A DNA stretch of 64,000 nt from Certhia americana (GCA_018697195.1 JAGMWU010000040.1:930001-994000), one strand, 5' to 3'. Shown: positions 50,601 through 63,800, counted from the first letter of the stretch. The notes: a model not told the origin generated them from the sequence alone. Numbers and translations are program-made.

Positions 50601-53600
50601 TGCTGTTCCTTGGCATTCTTCAAGGTATTTGGAACAAAGCTACCCATAAAGTCATCTGTATGAAGGAAAAAATGAGAATCAGGCAGCTGTTCTCCAAGCT
50701 GTATGCATTTTTTTTTTTATTACAGCATCAGTGGCACTACAGACTGAAGTCTGGGTCTCCAGTCCTTTCTCTGAAACTATTCAAGAAAATATTATTTTGT
50801 ATTTGCTCATTGAAAGATATTACAAGAAGCATCTTTAAAAGCCTAATTTCCTTAAGATAAGGTATCATACTGATATTATTAAAAACAAAAAAAAAGAACC
50901 CAGTTCTACGAACTTTTCACCACAAAACGGGATGGTGGCAAATTTTTTAAAGCATCCAGGTGAATACTTCACATTTTTAGTTCAACTCCTCTTTTTTCTG
51001 AGATGGTATAAGCCCCTTGTTTTCTTCCCTACTTCTTAGTAGGGAAACAGCCTACACATGCTTTTTAATTCATAAGTCATTTCATTAATTCCAAGGTGAT
51101 GGTACTTTATATTAAGCACATATGTAACAATACAGAAAACTGGCTATAAATATATTAGGATCAACAAACTATTTACAGACTGATTTGAGTCCTCACAATA
51201 AACATGTACATAACTTTCTCATTGCATAATGATTACTTTCTTGTAATGCAAAGGACTCAATTATACCTCGTAAAATGCCAGCATTAGTTATCTATTGAAG
51301 TTTGATTGAGAATCTCTGTGTGTATATACATATATATAAAGATTTGTTTTGTCAAACCCTACATGGAAATTCTCTGGCATGGCCAGGTTGGATGCCTCTG
51401 TTCTTCACAACTCTTCACATAGTTTTAGTGTATATATTTTTAAAACTGCAAAATATACTAATGTACATGCATAAACCATTCTTTAAAAATTTAAAATCTT
51501 TTTACTTTTTTAAAAAAGGGGGGTTTGTATTGTAGCTGTATTAGAGAAAGTATCTCTTGTCTGCTCTTTTTAAATACCTCTGCTTTTCAGGATTTTATTG
51601 TGAGCACAGAGAGCTAGACAAAGTAAGAAAATGAATGGACAGAAGTCACTGTAAAGTGTTCTTCAGTTTCTGTTTGCCTGATTTCATTATCCTTTCACTT
51701 TTAAAGTATAAGCAAAATGAAATTTGCAAGTCCATCCATAGTTTGAGAGAATTTTTTTTCAGCACTTTCAGCAAGACTGTTGTACCTCCTCAACTGTACT
51801 ACTCTACTTTTGATCTACTTTATCTAAAAGATACAGTTTCTTATAAAATTTTATCTTTTTTTCCCCTTAAGATACCTTCAGGAGTAAGGGAACAGGAGAG
51901 CAGTAGTTCATAATGAAACAAAGTTATCATGCAAAGTTATAGCTGGCAGAAATCACACTAAAATCAGGAAAATCCTGTAAACTGCAAGGCCTCCTTTGTT
52001 TTTTACTCATCAAGATACTTTTAGAAATTTAGTCATCAAAAAAAATTATGGGAAATTTTGTATTGGCCATATTGAAATAAAAAACAGCACCTACAACTCA
52101 TTGTACAGACATTACAGAAAAACTTAACACCGTAACCTCTGGAAATCCTAATTCAAGCCCAGTTTAAAGAACAAAAAGCAAATCCAAATATTTTAATACA
52201 TCAAAACCTCAATAAGGAGATTTGGGAAATCCTTGTCTTTTCCATATGGGACACTATGACAAATAAACAATTACAGTTGCACGTTTAAACATTTGTGAAT
52301 CTAAATTAGAACAAACTGATGATTAAAAACACTGCAATTTGCAGCCTGGTCTTTAGAGGAAAAAATAGATATGCTTTCAGGTTCAGGAGTCAATTCATCC
52401 TTTCTTGATAATTTTTAACCTATTAGTCATTGTTAACCAAACTTGACTAAGAACTTTCAGACTTGTTGACTAAATTAAAGTTTTGAGAAAAGAAGGACTG
52501 TGAAAAGATATTGCTCTGATTAATGGGCTGCACTGTAAGCTCTAGGCTTAGCATAAATCTTTGGATCTGCAGCAAAGTGCTGTGAATGCCTTTAGAATGC
52601 AGAAAGCCTACATCAGCATGCAATTCTTCCTGGGCACCAGCAAATCAAATTCCAAAGCTCAGGGTTCAGTTTGGTTCCAAGAATGAGGTTTCCAGTTCCT
52701 GTAGTCAATCTCAGAGCACACGGTTGAGTTAGACTACGTGTTCCCATGACTATTTCCCACACAATCATTTGAACCATGGGTCTTGTTCCAGCTGAAGCAG
52801 CTTTTCACGTGGTCAGTTGTGCTGTCCATATTGTGAAGAACTGAGATCTCTTCAAGGTAATTACAACACACTGTTCATCAACATCAATTACTGGCATGTA
52901 CTCCCGGCTTTAATTCTCACTTAACATGTCTTTTTCTCATAATTTCCTTTTATAATAAATTTTTATGCCTTAACACGTAGCAGAAGCTTGAAAAGAATAT
53001 TTTAATCAGACATTTTTTGTAATTTGGAAACATGAGGCAACATTTATTCATCAATTCTTTATTGAACTTTAAAGCAAGATAAGGAAAAAAGAACCACAGT
53101 CTCTTCCTCTCCTAACATGCAGTTAAAGACACCTCCTTTTTTTATCAACTCCTGTCTGCAAAGACCAGTTTTCCCCTCCCTCCAGAATCTGTCTAGTTTT
53201 CTGCTTTGCTTCTTCCTTAGTAATAGGAGTTATAGACTCTCTCATCTCCCTGTGTCTCCCTTTACATCATTCCTTGTTTTCCTCTTCTGTCACAGGCAGA
53301 TTTACACACTCAAGGAAGACTGAACTACTCTGCTAGGAGCTAAAGGATGTGGCATGAATGAGCCAAGAAGGTAAAATCTTACACTTGGATGCCTTAGCAT
53401 GGCACACATCTTGATCACACATCAAGAGAACAGCTGCCTCCCACCAGTGTAGTTCCCCCCATTCACATCACTGCTCAGTCCCATCCTTTTTTTTTTTTTT
53501 AGTGAGACAAGGTAGTAAATTCCTCATTAATTATCCCCTGAACACATTCCAAATAAGAAGCCATTCAAATATACACAGTGTATATTTGAAAGACATCCTT

Positions 53601-54465
53601 GTCATTTCAAGAGATCTAATCGGCAGCTTTTGCAAGTTTATGCCGTATTAATATGAGTACTTCCAGGATTTCCTGTATAGCAGTATAACAATCTTATTTT
53701 AGCCTTCAGTCGCAAGGTTTGTGTGCCAGAAAGAGTGATCTTTCCTGAGTTTTGCATTCACAGTCACAGGCTTTCAAAAGCCACAAGTCCCATAGTTAAT
53801 TGAAGTTAATTGAATTTTAAGAAAATTAGTTTTAAGCACATGAAAAGTTATTTGCAGGTTTTTCTCTAAACTATCAGCATCTCTATCCTTTGCAACAGTA
53901 ATACCTGTTACTTGTTTAATGAAACCCAGTTAGCTACTTCTAGTGCTCTAATGCTTGGTGTTCTATCACTTCTCACTGTAAGCTGGTAGTATCTGCCCAA
54001 TTTAGCTAACAATTCTTTACAGTCACACAAGGTGAAAGTAGAAAAACTAAGAATGTATAATGACAAGACATTTTGCTGGAGGCATGGAAAACTCAGTCAA
54101 AAGAGAAAATAAAGGTGGATGTAGAGAAGTATTGATTTTTAAAAATTTTTTTCTAACTGCAATCTCTAAAAATATAACTATATAAAGAAAATTTTATTAT
54201 AAAGTATTTTTACGTAAGAAAAGGAGTAGAGAGAAGCTAAAGCAGTTGCCAGTAGCTCAAGTCTTCTCCCTGCAGGCATGCCAAAAGGCTCCAAAATTCT
54301 GCCAAGTGAGGTAAGCCCTCTCAAATATTTCATTTGTTCAGTTCAAAACAAAGCAAAACAACAGCACAGGCGATTTATTCTGAATATATTTTCCATGTAC
54401 TTTTATCAAATCTTGATGAACTCTGAGAGGAGCCACGAGTCATTTTGATTCCAAAAGTGTGTGAA
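47609..54465. other. Non-coding stretch, no gene recognised
   Basis: No confident gene. A 103-codon plus frame at 47944-48255 lies behind a plausible splice acceptor but matches nothing known to me. A cysteine-bearing minus frame at 50415-50600 is described under findings. A 27-bp near-palindrome lies at 53564-53590 and a T14 run at 53487-53500. Slightly G+C-richer patches at 52500-52860 and 53330-53480 are unidentified. Confidence 0.6.
53564..53590. repeat. Perfect 13-bp inverted repeat, 1-base centre
   Basis: TTCAAATATACAC (53564-53576) is followed by one A and then the exact reverse complement GTGTATATTTGAA (53578-53590). This is a cruciform-capable site without a known function. Confidence 0.9.
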
Positions 54466-54468
54466 AAG

Positions 54469-54690
54469 ACAGAATCACACAATGGGTAAGGTGGGAGGGA
54501 CCACAGTGGGTGAGTGATGTTGGGTCACCTGGTCCAATCTCCCTGCTCGAGCAGGGTCATTCCAGAACATGTTGCCAGCATTGCATCCAGAATATCCTGG
54601 GAACTTCACAACCTCTCTGGAAATTCTGTTCCAGCCTCAGTCTTTCTAAATAAGAAAGCTTACGCTCTTAAATTATTTCACAGGATTTAC
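54469..54690 (-). mobile_element. CR1 LINE 3'-end copy
   Basis: The plus strand reads AGAATCACACAATGGGTAAG, then GTGGGAGGGACCACAGTGGG, CACCTGGTCCAATCTCCCTG, GAGCAGGGTCATTCCAGAAC and CACAACCTCTCTGG. This is the reverse complement of the CR1 3' region, so the element is on the minus strand with its 3' end at 54469. The ATTCTATG-type tail is reduced to about one unit. Similarity fades by about 54650-54690, as expected for a 5'-truncated copy. The 111-codon plus-strand frame at 54514-54849 starts in this repeat and is spurious. Confidence 0.88.
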
Positions 54691-57600
54691 ACCAGAGTAG
54701 GAAGGGGGCAGAGAGAGGGAAAAGATTATGGATTTTCATTCTTAACTAGTTGGAGGGTTTTTCATTTTCAATATAAATTGCAGGGTTTTTTTCATCCTCT
54801 TATAAAAGCCTTACACCTGGAATCTGGGTATAAATTAGTTTTCAAATAGTAGGAAAATGCTGAAGTGCCATTGCCTCCTTTTCTTCCTGTAATTCTATTA
54901 CTGTGGGATGAAGAGGTCATTTTTTCTTGCCTCATTTTTTCTTGCTGTTGACATTTTCATAATGCAGTGTAGCTTCTCTTTAGAAAGTTAAAGGAAAGAT
55001 TTATGGGTCTTCATTTTTAAATGCTTATCTAAATACATTTAGTGGAAGCCTATTCTATTACAAACAGCTGCTCTTTGCAATAACTAATGAAGGCCAAGAT
55101 TATTCACTAAAGGGAGGGGTCCCACAATATCGTTGTACAATTATGCAGTAAACCCAAAGAAGCAACACAAGCTCTGTTCCAAAAATGGCAAAATCATGTA
55201 GTTATTATCACAGGGTGAATCCAACAACCACTCAATGGAGAACAATAAAAGCTTAAAGAAAAGAAAGCATACAAATTTTCAGCTGTTACCCTAACACAAG
55301 CTTTCTGTGAATTATGTTTCTCTAAGTCTAATTACGAGATTTAGCACTGTAATTAGCTAAAACAGGTCTAGCTACATCACAAGTTTTTAAAACTCTCTTG
55401 GGAAAAGCAATTCTCTAGAGAGCCCTCCTATTACTAATTTTAGGGAAAAAAAACCTTCAAAGGAAATCACTTTAAATACTCAAGGAGTTTTTATGACCAT
55501 TTCAAATGACATTGAAATAAATCTGGCCATGACACTGGAAAGAATTTAAACCATGACGTGCTTGCACAGCAAATTAAGACCAACCAGCCTACAGATAATT
55601 CTAGTTGAAGTTGATTTTCAAAATTTCTCTTTCCAACTTCTAATGAGTTTAGAGTTGCGGCCTGAAAACTTAGGCCAAATCAGCTGCTTGGTTAAATATA
55701 CAGATATAAGTAATTTTTCTTTTTAATTTTATTCAAAAGTTCCACAGACCCAGGCCTCTTAAATACATGTAGAAACTGCTCAGGCATAAACATCAACATT
55801 TAATTAACATTACATATTTAAAAAGCACCAACAAGGTGTAAGACCAAATCAGAGGAACAGACAATTTAGGCACTGAAGGTCAGAATCACACAGATGAAAT
55901 CTGGCAATGCTTGAGGTTTTTGCCAAAATGCCATTTATAATAAACACAGGGGCATTGCTGGCCTGCAAACACAACCAACAGCAGGCAGCATATTGATCAT
56001 TGTGCTGCTTAAACTGACCAGCAGAGTCACTGAATGATGTTCTAAAATCTTGTTTGCCCCAAACTTTTCACACTAACCTCCTTTTTCACTTTTAGTTTGA
56101 GAACAGGATGAACCATCTGAAACTGGATGTCTTTTGCTGTCATTGTTGCTTTTAAAAGAAATTTGAGCTGGTCATTCATACTTGTAAGGCACACAGAGGG
56201 GGAAGCAATGGCCATACACACATTTTCTAGTTTCTTAATGACCACTCATACAGCACTAGAAATATGTAGTCTGGAGTACCTTAATGAGCACCTCTACAGG
56301 AAGTTACAGACATAAATGAGATGCCTGCCTCTTAATACAAAGCTATAAGTTCAATGAGGAAAAAAACTTCCTTGCATCCTATTTAACAATGACCAATGGG
56401 AAGCCAAGAGAGGGGGCTAAATTAAGGATTAGTTAAATGAGGATTAATTTTACTATTTGCCTTCCCTGCTTCTCTCAGGATCCTAAATTGCACCATCACT
56501 TTGACCTTCACATCCCTTAAGAATTTGTCCTTTTCTTTCAGTAACAAGCCCAGCAGGGCATCGCTCCCAGCCCTGATTCACTCAGGGATCTGTTTGACTC
56601 TTGCTATAGGGCTGAATGGCCAAGGGGCTCAGGAGAGCTGAGCTGACTGATATTCAGGAACACTCTCCTCAGAGCACATTCTAATGTGCAAAAAAGCTAT
56701 CAAGTGTGGCAGAGGACCAACCTAGATGAGTCAAGAACTCAACTAAGCTACTGAAAGATCACAGTTTTTACAAGCCGTCAAGTATAAAGTAAATTGGCTT
56801 ACAGTAAAGGAAACCTTTAAAAATGTGTTCACTGCTCTCAAACCACAGCAAAATTAATAACTGTAAGATTAGATTTCCAGTGAAACAAGGAGAAATGTCT
56901 GCACATAAGAAAAGGAGGTCTTCATGAAGTGTAAGAGCTCAGGAACAGTAAATGAGCCTGACTGCTGCAAACCAAAAGGCTAAAAAGCAGAAGACAATCA
57001 ACATAATGCAAATAAAACCAAAAACATAAATTAATTCTAAAGGAAAAATGCCATTATTTTTGAATAAACAGATAAATCAAATATCCTAGCTTATTGTTAT
57101 TTACTGAGTTACGTCATTTTATCCACACCTGGCCCATCTTGAGGTTTAAACTCATATCTTTTTCCAGTTAAATGACTGAAATACATTCTTTGTGTTTCAG
57201 GGCAAAATAAGTAACAGAGATAAACAGGAAGGAAAAAAAAATTTGTCAAATAATTTTGTTTTCTCAGCCATGTTTGGGCCATCAGCCACTTCTCAGCCAT
57301 CTACAAAGCACAGCTAATATAATAGATGCCAGCCAAAATTACTGTATAAATATAACTTAGATGCTTGTAGTGAATCTTATTCATAGAGCAATTTGTTAGG
57401 GCATTTCTTTGCTCGTTTACCATAATTACAATATAAACCACGCTGTAGTTTAATTTTATTCACTTCTGAAGGTCTTCAAGAATGTTTTCCCCCCATTTTC
57501 TCACTCACACATCTCTGCCCTCAACCCACCCTCAGTCTCAGTGTCCTCTGCAAATGAATAATAATTGTTAAGCCAATAATTGTCTAATACTAACAAGGTA

Positions 57601-58861
57601 ATTTCACTAAGAGCATTGTGATGGTTAATGCTGAAACCACAGAGAACAGTAACTCCAGTTATCACCTGAGAGAGCTTTGAAGATTTACAGCTACAGTGGC
57701 TGTCCAGCAAGGAAGCAGCTTGTAATTCCAGAAAGCATAATTCACTTTAGAAACTAAACTTTCTTAAAAAACATTTTCTTATTTAATCAAGCTAGATTTC
57801 TCATTTTTAATTCTTATTCAGAGCTGCTTCTTAAGTCATACACAACACATCGAGCAGAGCACAGATGCCTCTCCCAGAGATGAAGTGGTGATTGTCACAG
57901 AAAAGTCAGTACTGACGAATAATTTAGCTGCCAACAATATGGATGAGAATGCATAAGGATGGCAACAGAAACAAAATTCAGGTCATCATTGTCCACATCA
58001 AGTAGTCAGACCTCAGCACTGCAAACCTTCTCGACAGACCACTCAATTGTCCAATTACACTTTCTGCACACATCTGCATTGTGGCATTTCCAGCGGTCAA
58101 ACACATCCAGCTGTGGCCCGTTCAACAGATGTTATGGAAGTTGGAGCAGCAGACACATATATACCTTCTAGTGTGAGGTATATAAAAAAATTTACAAGTT
58201 CATTTTGTTCTCTTGTGTGCTTGTACCATACTTTCCCCTCCCCAAGCTGGAGCCTGAATTTCAATAGTAGTCATGGGTTGGAAACAGCTGAAAAAAATGC
58301 ACTAAGTTGGATAGAACACATCTACCTTGAACTCATCACAAAGATCTGTACAAATATTTCCCTTCTTTACAAGATTTTCAACTCCATGTTCGACTCCATA
58401 CATATCTATTTGAAATTCAGTGGCCTGTAGACAGAGTGTGTCTTTAAACATCAGGAAATAACTAGTTCAGCAAATAAAATATATATCTAAAATTTCACTC
58501 ACTAATTCCAAATCCATAGAAACGATTCACAGCAAGTTTTAGGCAATTTTTAACAAATCTGATACATTGACAGCAGAGAGAACATTCTCAGTTACATGCT
58601 GGGCATAAGAGTGACTATCAAAGAATATCATCTTTCTGGTATTTTGTGTGGGGGGAAAAACCCAAAACCACTTTGCTACCAATCACAGAAGGTGCGCCCT
58701 GGATCAGCATGCACGTTTCTGTAATCCATTAATTTTAGCATTGAAGTCAGCCCCATTTCAGAAAAACAACTCAGTCATTTTTCCTTCATTATGCATAAAT
58801 GACTGCAGGATCTTGAAAATAACAGTTAGGGTTCCTCAGATTAGATTCCTTTTGTAGAGAT
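54691..58861. other. Non-coding stretch with one exon-like patch
   Basis: I recognise no gene. A 15-bp tandem duplication lies just inside, at 54917-54946. An exon-like segment at 57822-58177 (acceptor, long open frame with one stop, donor) is discussed under findings. The part at 56540-56700 is moderately G+C-rich and unidentified. Everything else is A+T-rich. Confidence 0.6.
54917..54946. repeat. Two-copy tandem duplication, 15-bp unit
   Basis: TCATTTTTTCTTGCC at 54917-54931 is followed by the same word with a final T at 54932-54946. Confidence 0.85.
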
Positions 58862-59172
58862 GTGTAGTGTGACTATTCGACAAGAAATGAACCACACACG
58901 CATGACAGCTCTTCTCAAAGAAGGGGAGAAAAAGAGGAAGTTTACTGTGAGACTCCGACTTATATACCATTGCAGAAGTGTCCAGTGATTGCAAAGAAAG
59001 GTTGCCACCTCTCTGACCACACTGGTCAAACCAAAAGTCCATCATGTCTCGATTCCTCTAGAGAGGAATGTAAACAATTACTGTTTACAGAAACGTGTGT
59101 GGGAAACTGACTCCAAAATCCAAAACCACCAGAAGGCTTAGAAAAACATGCAAAAGCAGGGCAACAATGTAG
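58862..59172 (-). mobile_element. Short solo LTR, family B, 299 bp
   Basis: The body 58868-59166 runs on the plus strand from TGTGACTATTCGAC to CAGGGCAACA. Flanks are GTGTAG (58862-58867) and ATGTAG (59167-59172), five of six matching. On the minus strand the TATA box is reduced to GGTATATAAG, and the polyadenylation signal reads AGTAAA instead of the AATAAA seen in the sister copy at 42264-42566. It holds no coding sequence. Confidence 0.88.
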
Positions 59173-60783
59173 CATCTCTACTTCCCATGTATGCATTCTC
59201 ACAACTTCACAATAACAAAAAAAACTCACAGCCTTACATCTGCTTTCTTTCTTAGCATGTGACCTTTTCCTTGTAAGAAAGAAAGAAAAAAAGAAAGAAA
59301 ACAAAAAATAATTCCCTTGCTTATACAATTCCTTCTGCTTCACCATTTAAAGAAATTTAAGATGATCATTATTGTAAAGGAAGCATGAGAGCTAAACTGA
59401 ATTTTCAGAGTGAAAGGGTGACAGCACCATCAAGTGGTTCTGTAAGGCACTATTTATTACTGGTTAAATGCATGGTAAAACAAAAATATCATTGTTCAGC
59501 TATGCACAATATGTTCTTTTTAGAACCAGTTTTAATTGCCACAGATTAGATCCTGTAGAAATATAATTTATTTTGAAGTCTATAATAAGGATAAACATAT
59601 TGAATTTTTTATATGGTAAAGTCTGTGGAATTACTTACATTTGATTACAACTCTAATAAAGCACAATATTATTATTAACAGGACAGAACCTTTCTCACAG
59701 CGGGAAAAGTTTTGTACATTCTAAACACACTGGTTGGGTTTTCCAAGGGTTGGAGGGCCCTGATCTCCACCACCTCCTCTATGACCAGAGAAAATTTTGG
59801 GCAGAGAGCAGCCTCACATCAATTAGGCAGCTAAAGACGTGACATGAACACCAACCTGAATCCCACCCAGAGGAGCATCAGCTCTGAAAAAGAAGAAGTC
59901 ATTTGTGTGGCTAAAGGAATGAGATTAAATTACTAATAATAAACTGTAAAAATATACAGCCCTGCTATGGAGATTAAAATGTACAGATTGCTATTTTAGG
60001 ATGAGATTTGTCTGTATATCCTCTATATCTGAACTTCCCGCTTCTCTCTTCTAGGGGCAGCACTTGAAAAGTGAATCAACTCTACATTGAACGAGTACAT
60101 TTAGAAACATATCTTAAAGATGTTAAGCATTTCTAATACCACTGTATTTTTTTTCATAATAATAAGAAGTATATATTTCCACAAGGTAAAAAGCCTTCTA
60201 TGTTTTGCAAATCTAAATTTATAAAACAAAAAAAGAAAAGGAAAAAAAGCAGTCATTCTCTCATTTTGTGCATTTGCTGCATTTTTGTATATGTACCCTA
60301 TTACAGTCCTTACATGACTGAAAAAAGAATTGGAAATTATGAGCAATTTCAAATATCACAGCTGGCTGCACTAAAGAACATGGATTTTTCTGATTAAAAA
60401 CTTAAATGCTGAACATTAGAAGTTCTGTCTGCTTTTTAAACACTAGTCACACTATGCATTCTTAAGGAAATTTATTTATTTGAATCCCCTGCTAATTCAA
60501 ATGAGCATATGTTTCCAAATAAAAATACTGTGAAAGAAAATCGTGCCATGTAAATATCATGCAGTCAGATGACAGGTATTTCTAGCCATACTCTAACATC
60601 TACAGGAGAATGCTCAGCACATTCTCACTCTACATTTACTCTACTTACTGTACAATTGGAAATAATATTTTAAAAGGCATTTTTAACTAAAAGAGATAAT
60701 CATCATTTCTATACTTAAGTTTATGTGTCTAATTGAGTGACTTAAACTGAAATTTGTGCTTGCTGCTCCCTAGGAAGACACAG
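59173..60783. other. Non-coding stretch, no gene recognised
   Basis: Apart from an AAAG microsatellite at 59275-59302, nothing is recognised. The part at 59690-59890 is G+C-moderate and unidentified. Confidence 0.65.
59275..59302. repeat. (AAAG)n microsatellite
   Basis: Purine-only AAAG units with an interrupting A run, next to the family B LTR but outside its target-site duplication. Confidence 0.88.
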
Positions 60784-60797
60784 ATATATATATATAT

Positions 60798-60852
<55 letters not shown>
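60784..60852. repeat. (TA)n(GATA)13 compound microsatellite
   Basis: A TA run at 60784-60800 is followed by about 13 uninterrupted GATA units to 60852. It is the longest pure microsatellite in the window and is expected to be highly length-variable between individuals. Confidence 0.95.
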
Positions 60853-63800
60853 TATTTACAAACACATACATGTACACACTATTATTCAATACTTAAACAT
60901 TCAAAAGATCCTAGACACATCACACTCTCTAGATTGAACAGTCCAAAGCCCCTATGATATTGTATTAAGCATGATGCAGAAACTGAGAGCAGTTTCAGAG
61001 TAAAGAAAGAAACAGGCTGCAGCAATTAAATCATGTGATTTCTCAGTTAAAGTTTTGCACATAATGATGACTCCATTAAAGTAAAATTTTATGGTAGTAG
61101 TAACTCAATTTGTGAAAGTAAAACAAAAAGTGTATATTGTTAAAAGATCTGCTTGAGGTAACATAGCAGTTTGATAACTTCTTTTTAAATGGCACACAGT
61201 AAATCATATTTTTGTATATGAAATATGCAAATTCTTAACAAGTAAAACATCATCCAATTTAGGTGCATCATATCAGAACCTGAAATTTATGATAGAGTTT
61301 TTTTAAAATAATGACATCAACTTCTTTCTAACTTCATTAAGATTCTTTCCCCCCCCCCTCCTTGAAGACAGATACGATGTAATATGAAAATGTGAAGAAC
61401 TAGTCATACTTCCTTGCAAATAACTTTCACAAATTGGTACAGTGATTATTATGTGTCATTATTATGTTCTCTTAGTCCATTTTATCTGGATTAAGAGAAC
61501 ATGCAACATCAGCTTCCAAAAGGACAAACATGACAAAAACCAGGAAACTGGTAAGTTCAGTGATACTTTTAGTAACAAAACAGCACTCGTGCAAAATTCT
61601 GTTTGACATAAAAAGTTCAAGCTAGTCCACTGTAAATCCCTTCTAAAGGCACGTATGTTACTTAATTGTAACTATGATGTTCTAAGCATTTCTAAATGAT
61701 ATAAATGTAATTTTACTATTCACCTTCATTTTAAATTGCCAAGAAGAATTCATAAAGAATATTTTACTCTGTTCAATGACCCTAGCAGTGAAATACTAGT
61801 GTTGGTACTACATTGATGCAGTACTAGTGATGTTACCACCAGTACAACAATACCATGGTGAAATACATTTGGCCATGATAAAGTGTAACTTCTGAAACAG
61901 TGGAATTCAGTAGCTAAATATCTGTAAATTTATTTATGAGTTATGACCAACAGAAATGTGACAGTGATAAATTGCATTTCTAGTTATTAAAGCGCCTCAG
62001 TTTTAGAGATAGTCCAGTTCAGTATACTTGTGCAAACTCAAAAACAATAGAAGTGCTGTTTTATATATATACCTCTTTAAAATCTTCAGTAGAAACAATA
62101 TAAATTGACTGTTACTTAACTTACTAACATGTACATTATTCAGGTAAAGTATCCTATCTGTAATGGAATTAAAAATATTTCTAAAAATACTGACAAAGAC
62201 TGAAAAATATATTGATGAACTTTTAATAACTGTAAATCATCCAGTTCTTTATGCCAAGAAGTGTTGACAATACCAACTTCAAGGTCATTGTCAACTTGCT
62301 AAGTCATTAGCAAATAAACTATGGTTTAATTGGAGCAAACTCAGCAAGGAGCTGCATTATTTTAAGTGAACCCTGCAATATAACTCAAAGAAGAATTACT
62401 AATCGCCACTCGCGTTGACAATGAAATGGATGAAGAAGGTGCTTTGTAACGTTTTTCTCTGACTTTCCCGTAATTAAATATGGAAATAGATTCTGTGAGG
62501 AATTAAAAGTCCCTGAGTGCATTAATTCAGGCACTAATGGACTGCCTTCCAGCCTTACAGCACACAGGTAGTTCCCAGCATGTTGCCTACATTAGCCAAT
62601 GTATCAGTGTCAGACTCCAGCAACACCTCTTAGTTTCAATACCCAACCTTGTAAAGTAGATTTAGGCTGTTTATACAAGCTGTTTTAAAAGGATGTATTT
62701 TTCACATTCTCAAATATTACCTGGAACTTTAAGTTTATTGGTGAAACAGCTGGAGTAAGACCTGAGATCCCATTGCCTGAGGATGTAGGCAGATGTATTA
62801 CTGATACACAGATGTTATGTAGCCTTTACAGCCACTTCAATAACCTCCAGCATAACAGTTGTCACTGGTTTGGGCTTTAACACTTCTTTTAGTAAAACAT
62901 CAGCCAAAATAACTTCATTTGTGTGTTGTTCGTCTTTCCCAGCACAATACGTCACAAACATCCTAACACAATCATGTCATCGAGGATTAGAACACTCCAA
63001 CTGAGGCAGTGCCTCTCAGCACAGACTTTTTAATGCTGCTGCTTTGTTCACACACTATTTTCCCACATTATGCTACAGAATTATTTGCTCTCGCCAGCTC
63101 TCCTTCCAAGCCATATTTTATGGGCAAGCAGTCCTAGATCTGCAGAGCTCCCTGGTCCCAGCCTGATACATCAGTCCTTCCACCTTTTCAAAGCAACTGC
63201 CAATCTTATCAAAGCAAAGGAACATTCCCATAAGAGCAAGTGAAAATGAACAGCTGTTTTGTTGGGGTTTTTTTAAAACTAATTCTGTGATATTTATAGA
63301 GTGCATATGTTGTAATGCAAATATTTTACTTATTTAAAAATAGGATTTTTTTTTAAATTTTTTTCCCATGTGAAGGCCTTGCAGATATTTCTCAGTACCA
63401 TAGGGCCTAGCTCAGTAACATAATGCAAATTTTTTGCTCTTCCTTGGTCTTGCATGCGGGCACCAATTCACTAAAGCACTTCTGCATGTGTACAGCTTAA
63501 AATATGTAAGCAGTCCTCCTGGTCCAGTCAAATGCAACAGCTAACTTAGTATTCACATCTAAATGCTTTGCTGGACTTTGGCCTACATTTGTTTGACAGT
63601 AAAAACATTATTTGGGTATTTGTGACATCAAAAATATGTATTCACAGTAAGATAAAAAAGCAGCAACTTGGGGACTCTTAGGTAGATTAGGCTTTGAAAG
63701 CAGAGTGAAGGAGCTCTGGCCTAAAAATAATGTTTATGTAAAATAAAACTAAGGATTCAACCCAACATCAGATACTGTCACTTCTCCAGGGAGAAGATAT

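Noticed and set aside
53487..53500. Poly-T as a Pol III terminator or a minus-strand SINE tail
   Set aside because: No A-box or B-box promoter and no SINE body was recognised on either side.
60784..60852. CRISPR-like regular repeats
   Set aside because: It is a tetranucleotide microsatellite with no spacers, in a vertebrate sequence. No CRISPR array, operon or prokaryotic signal exists anywhere in the window.
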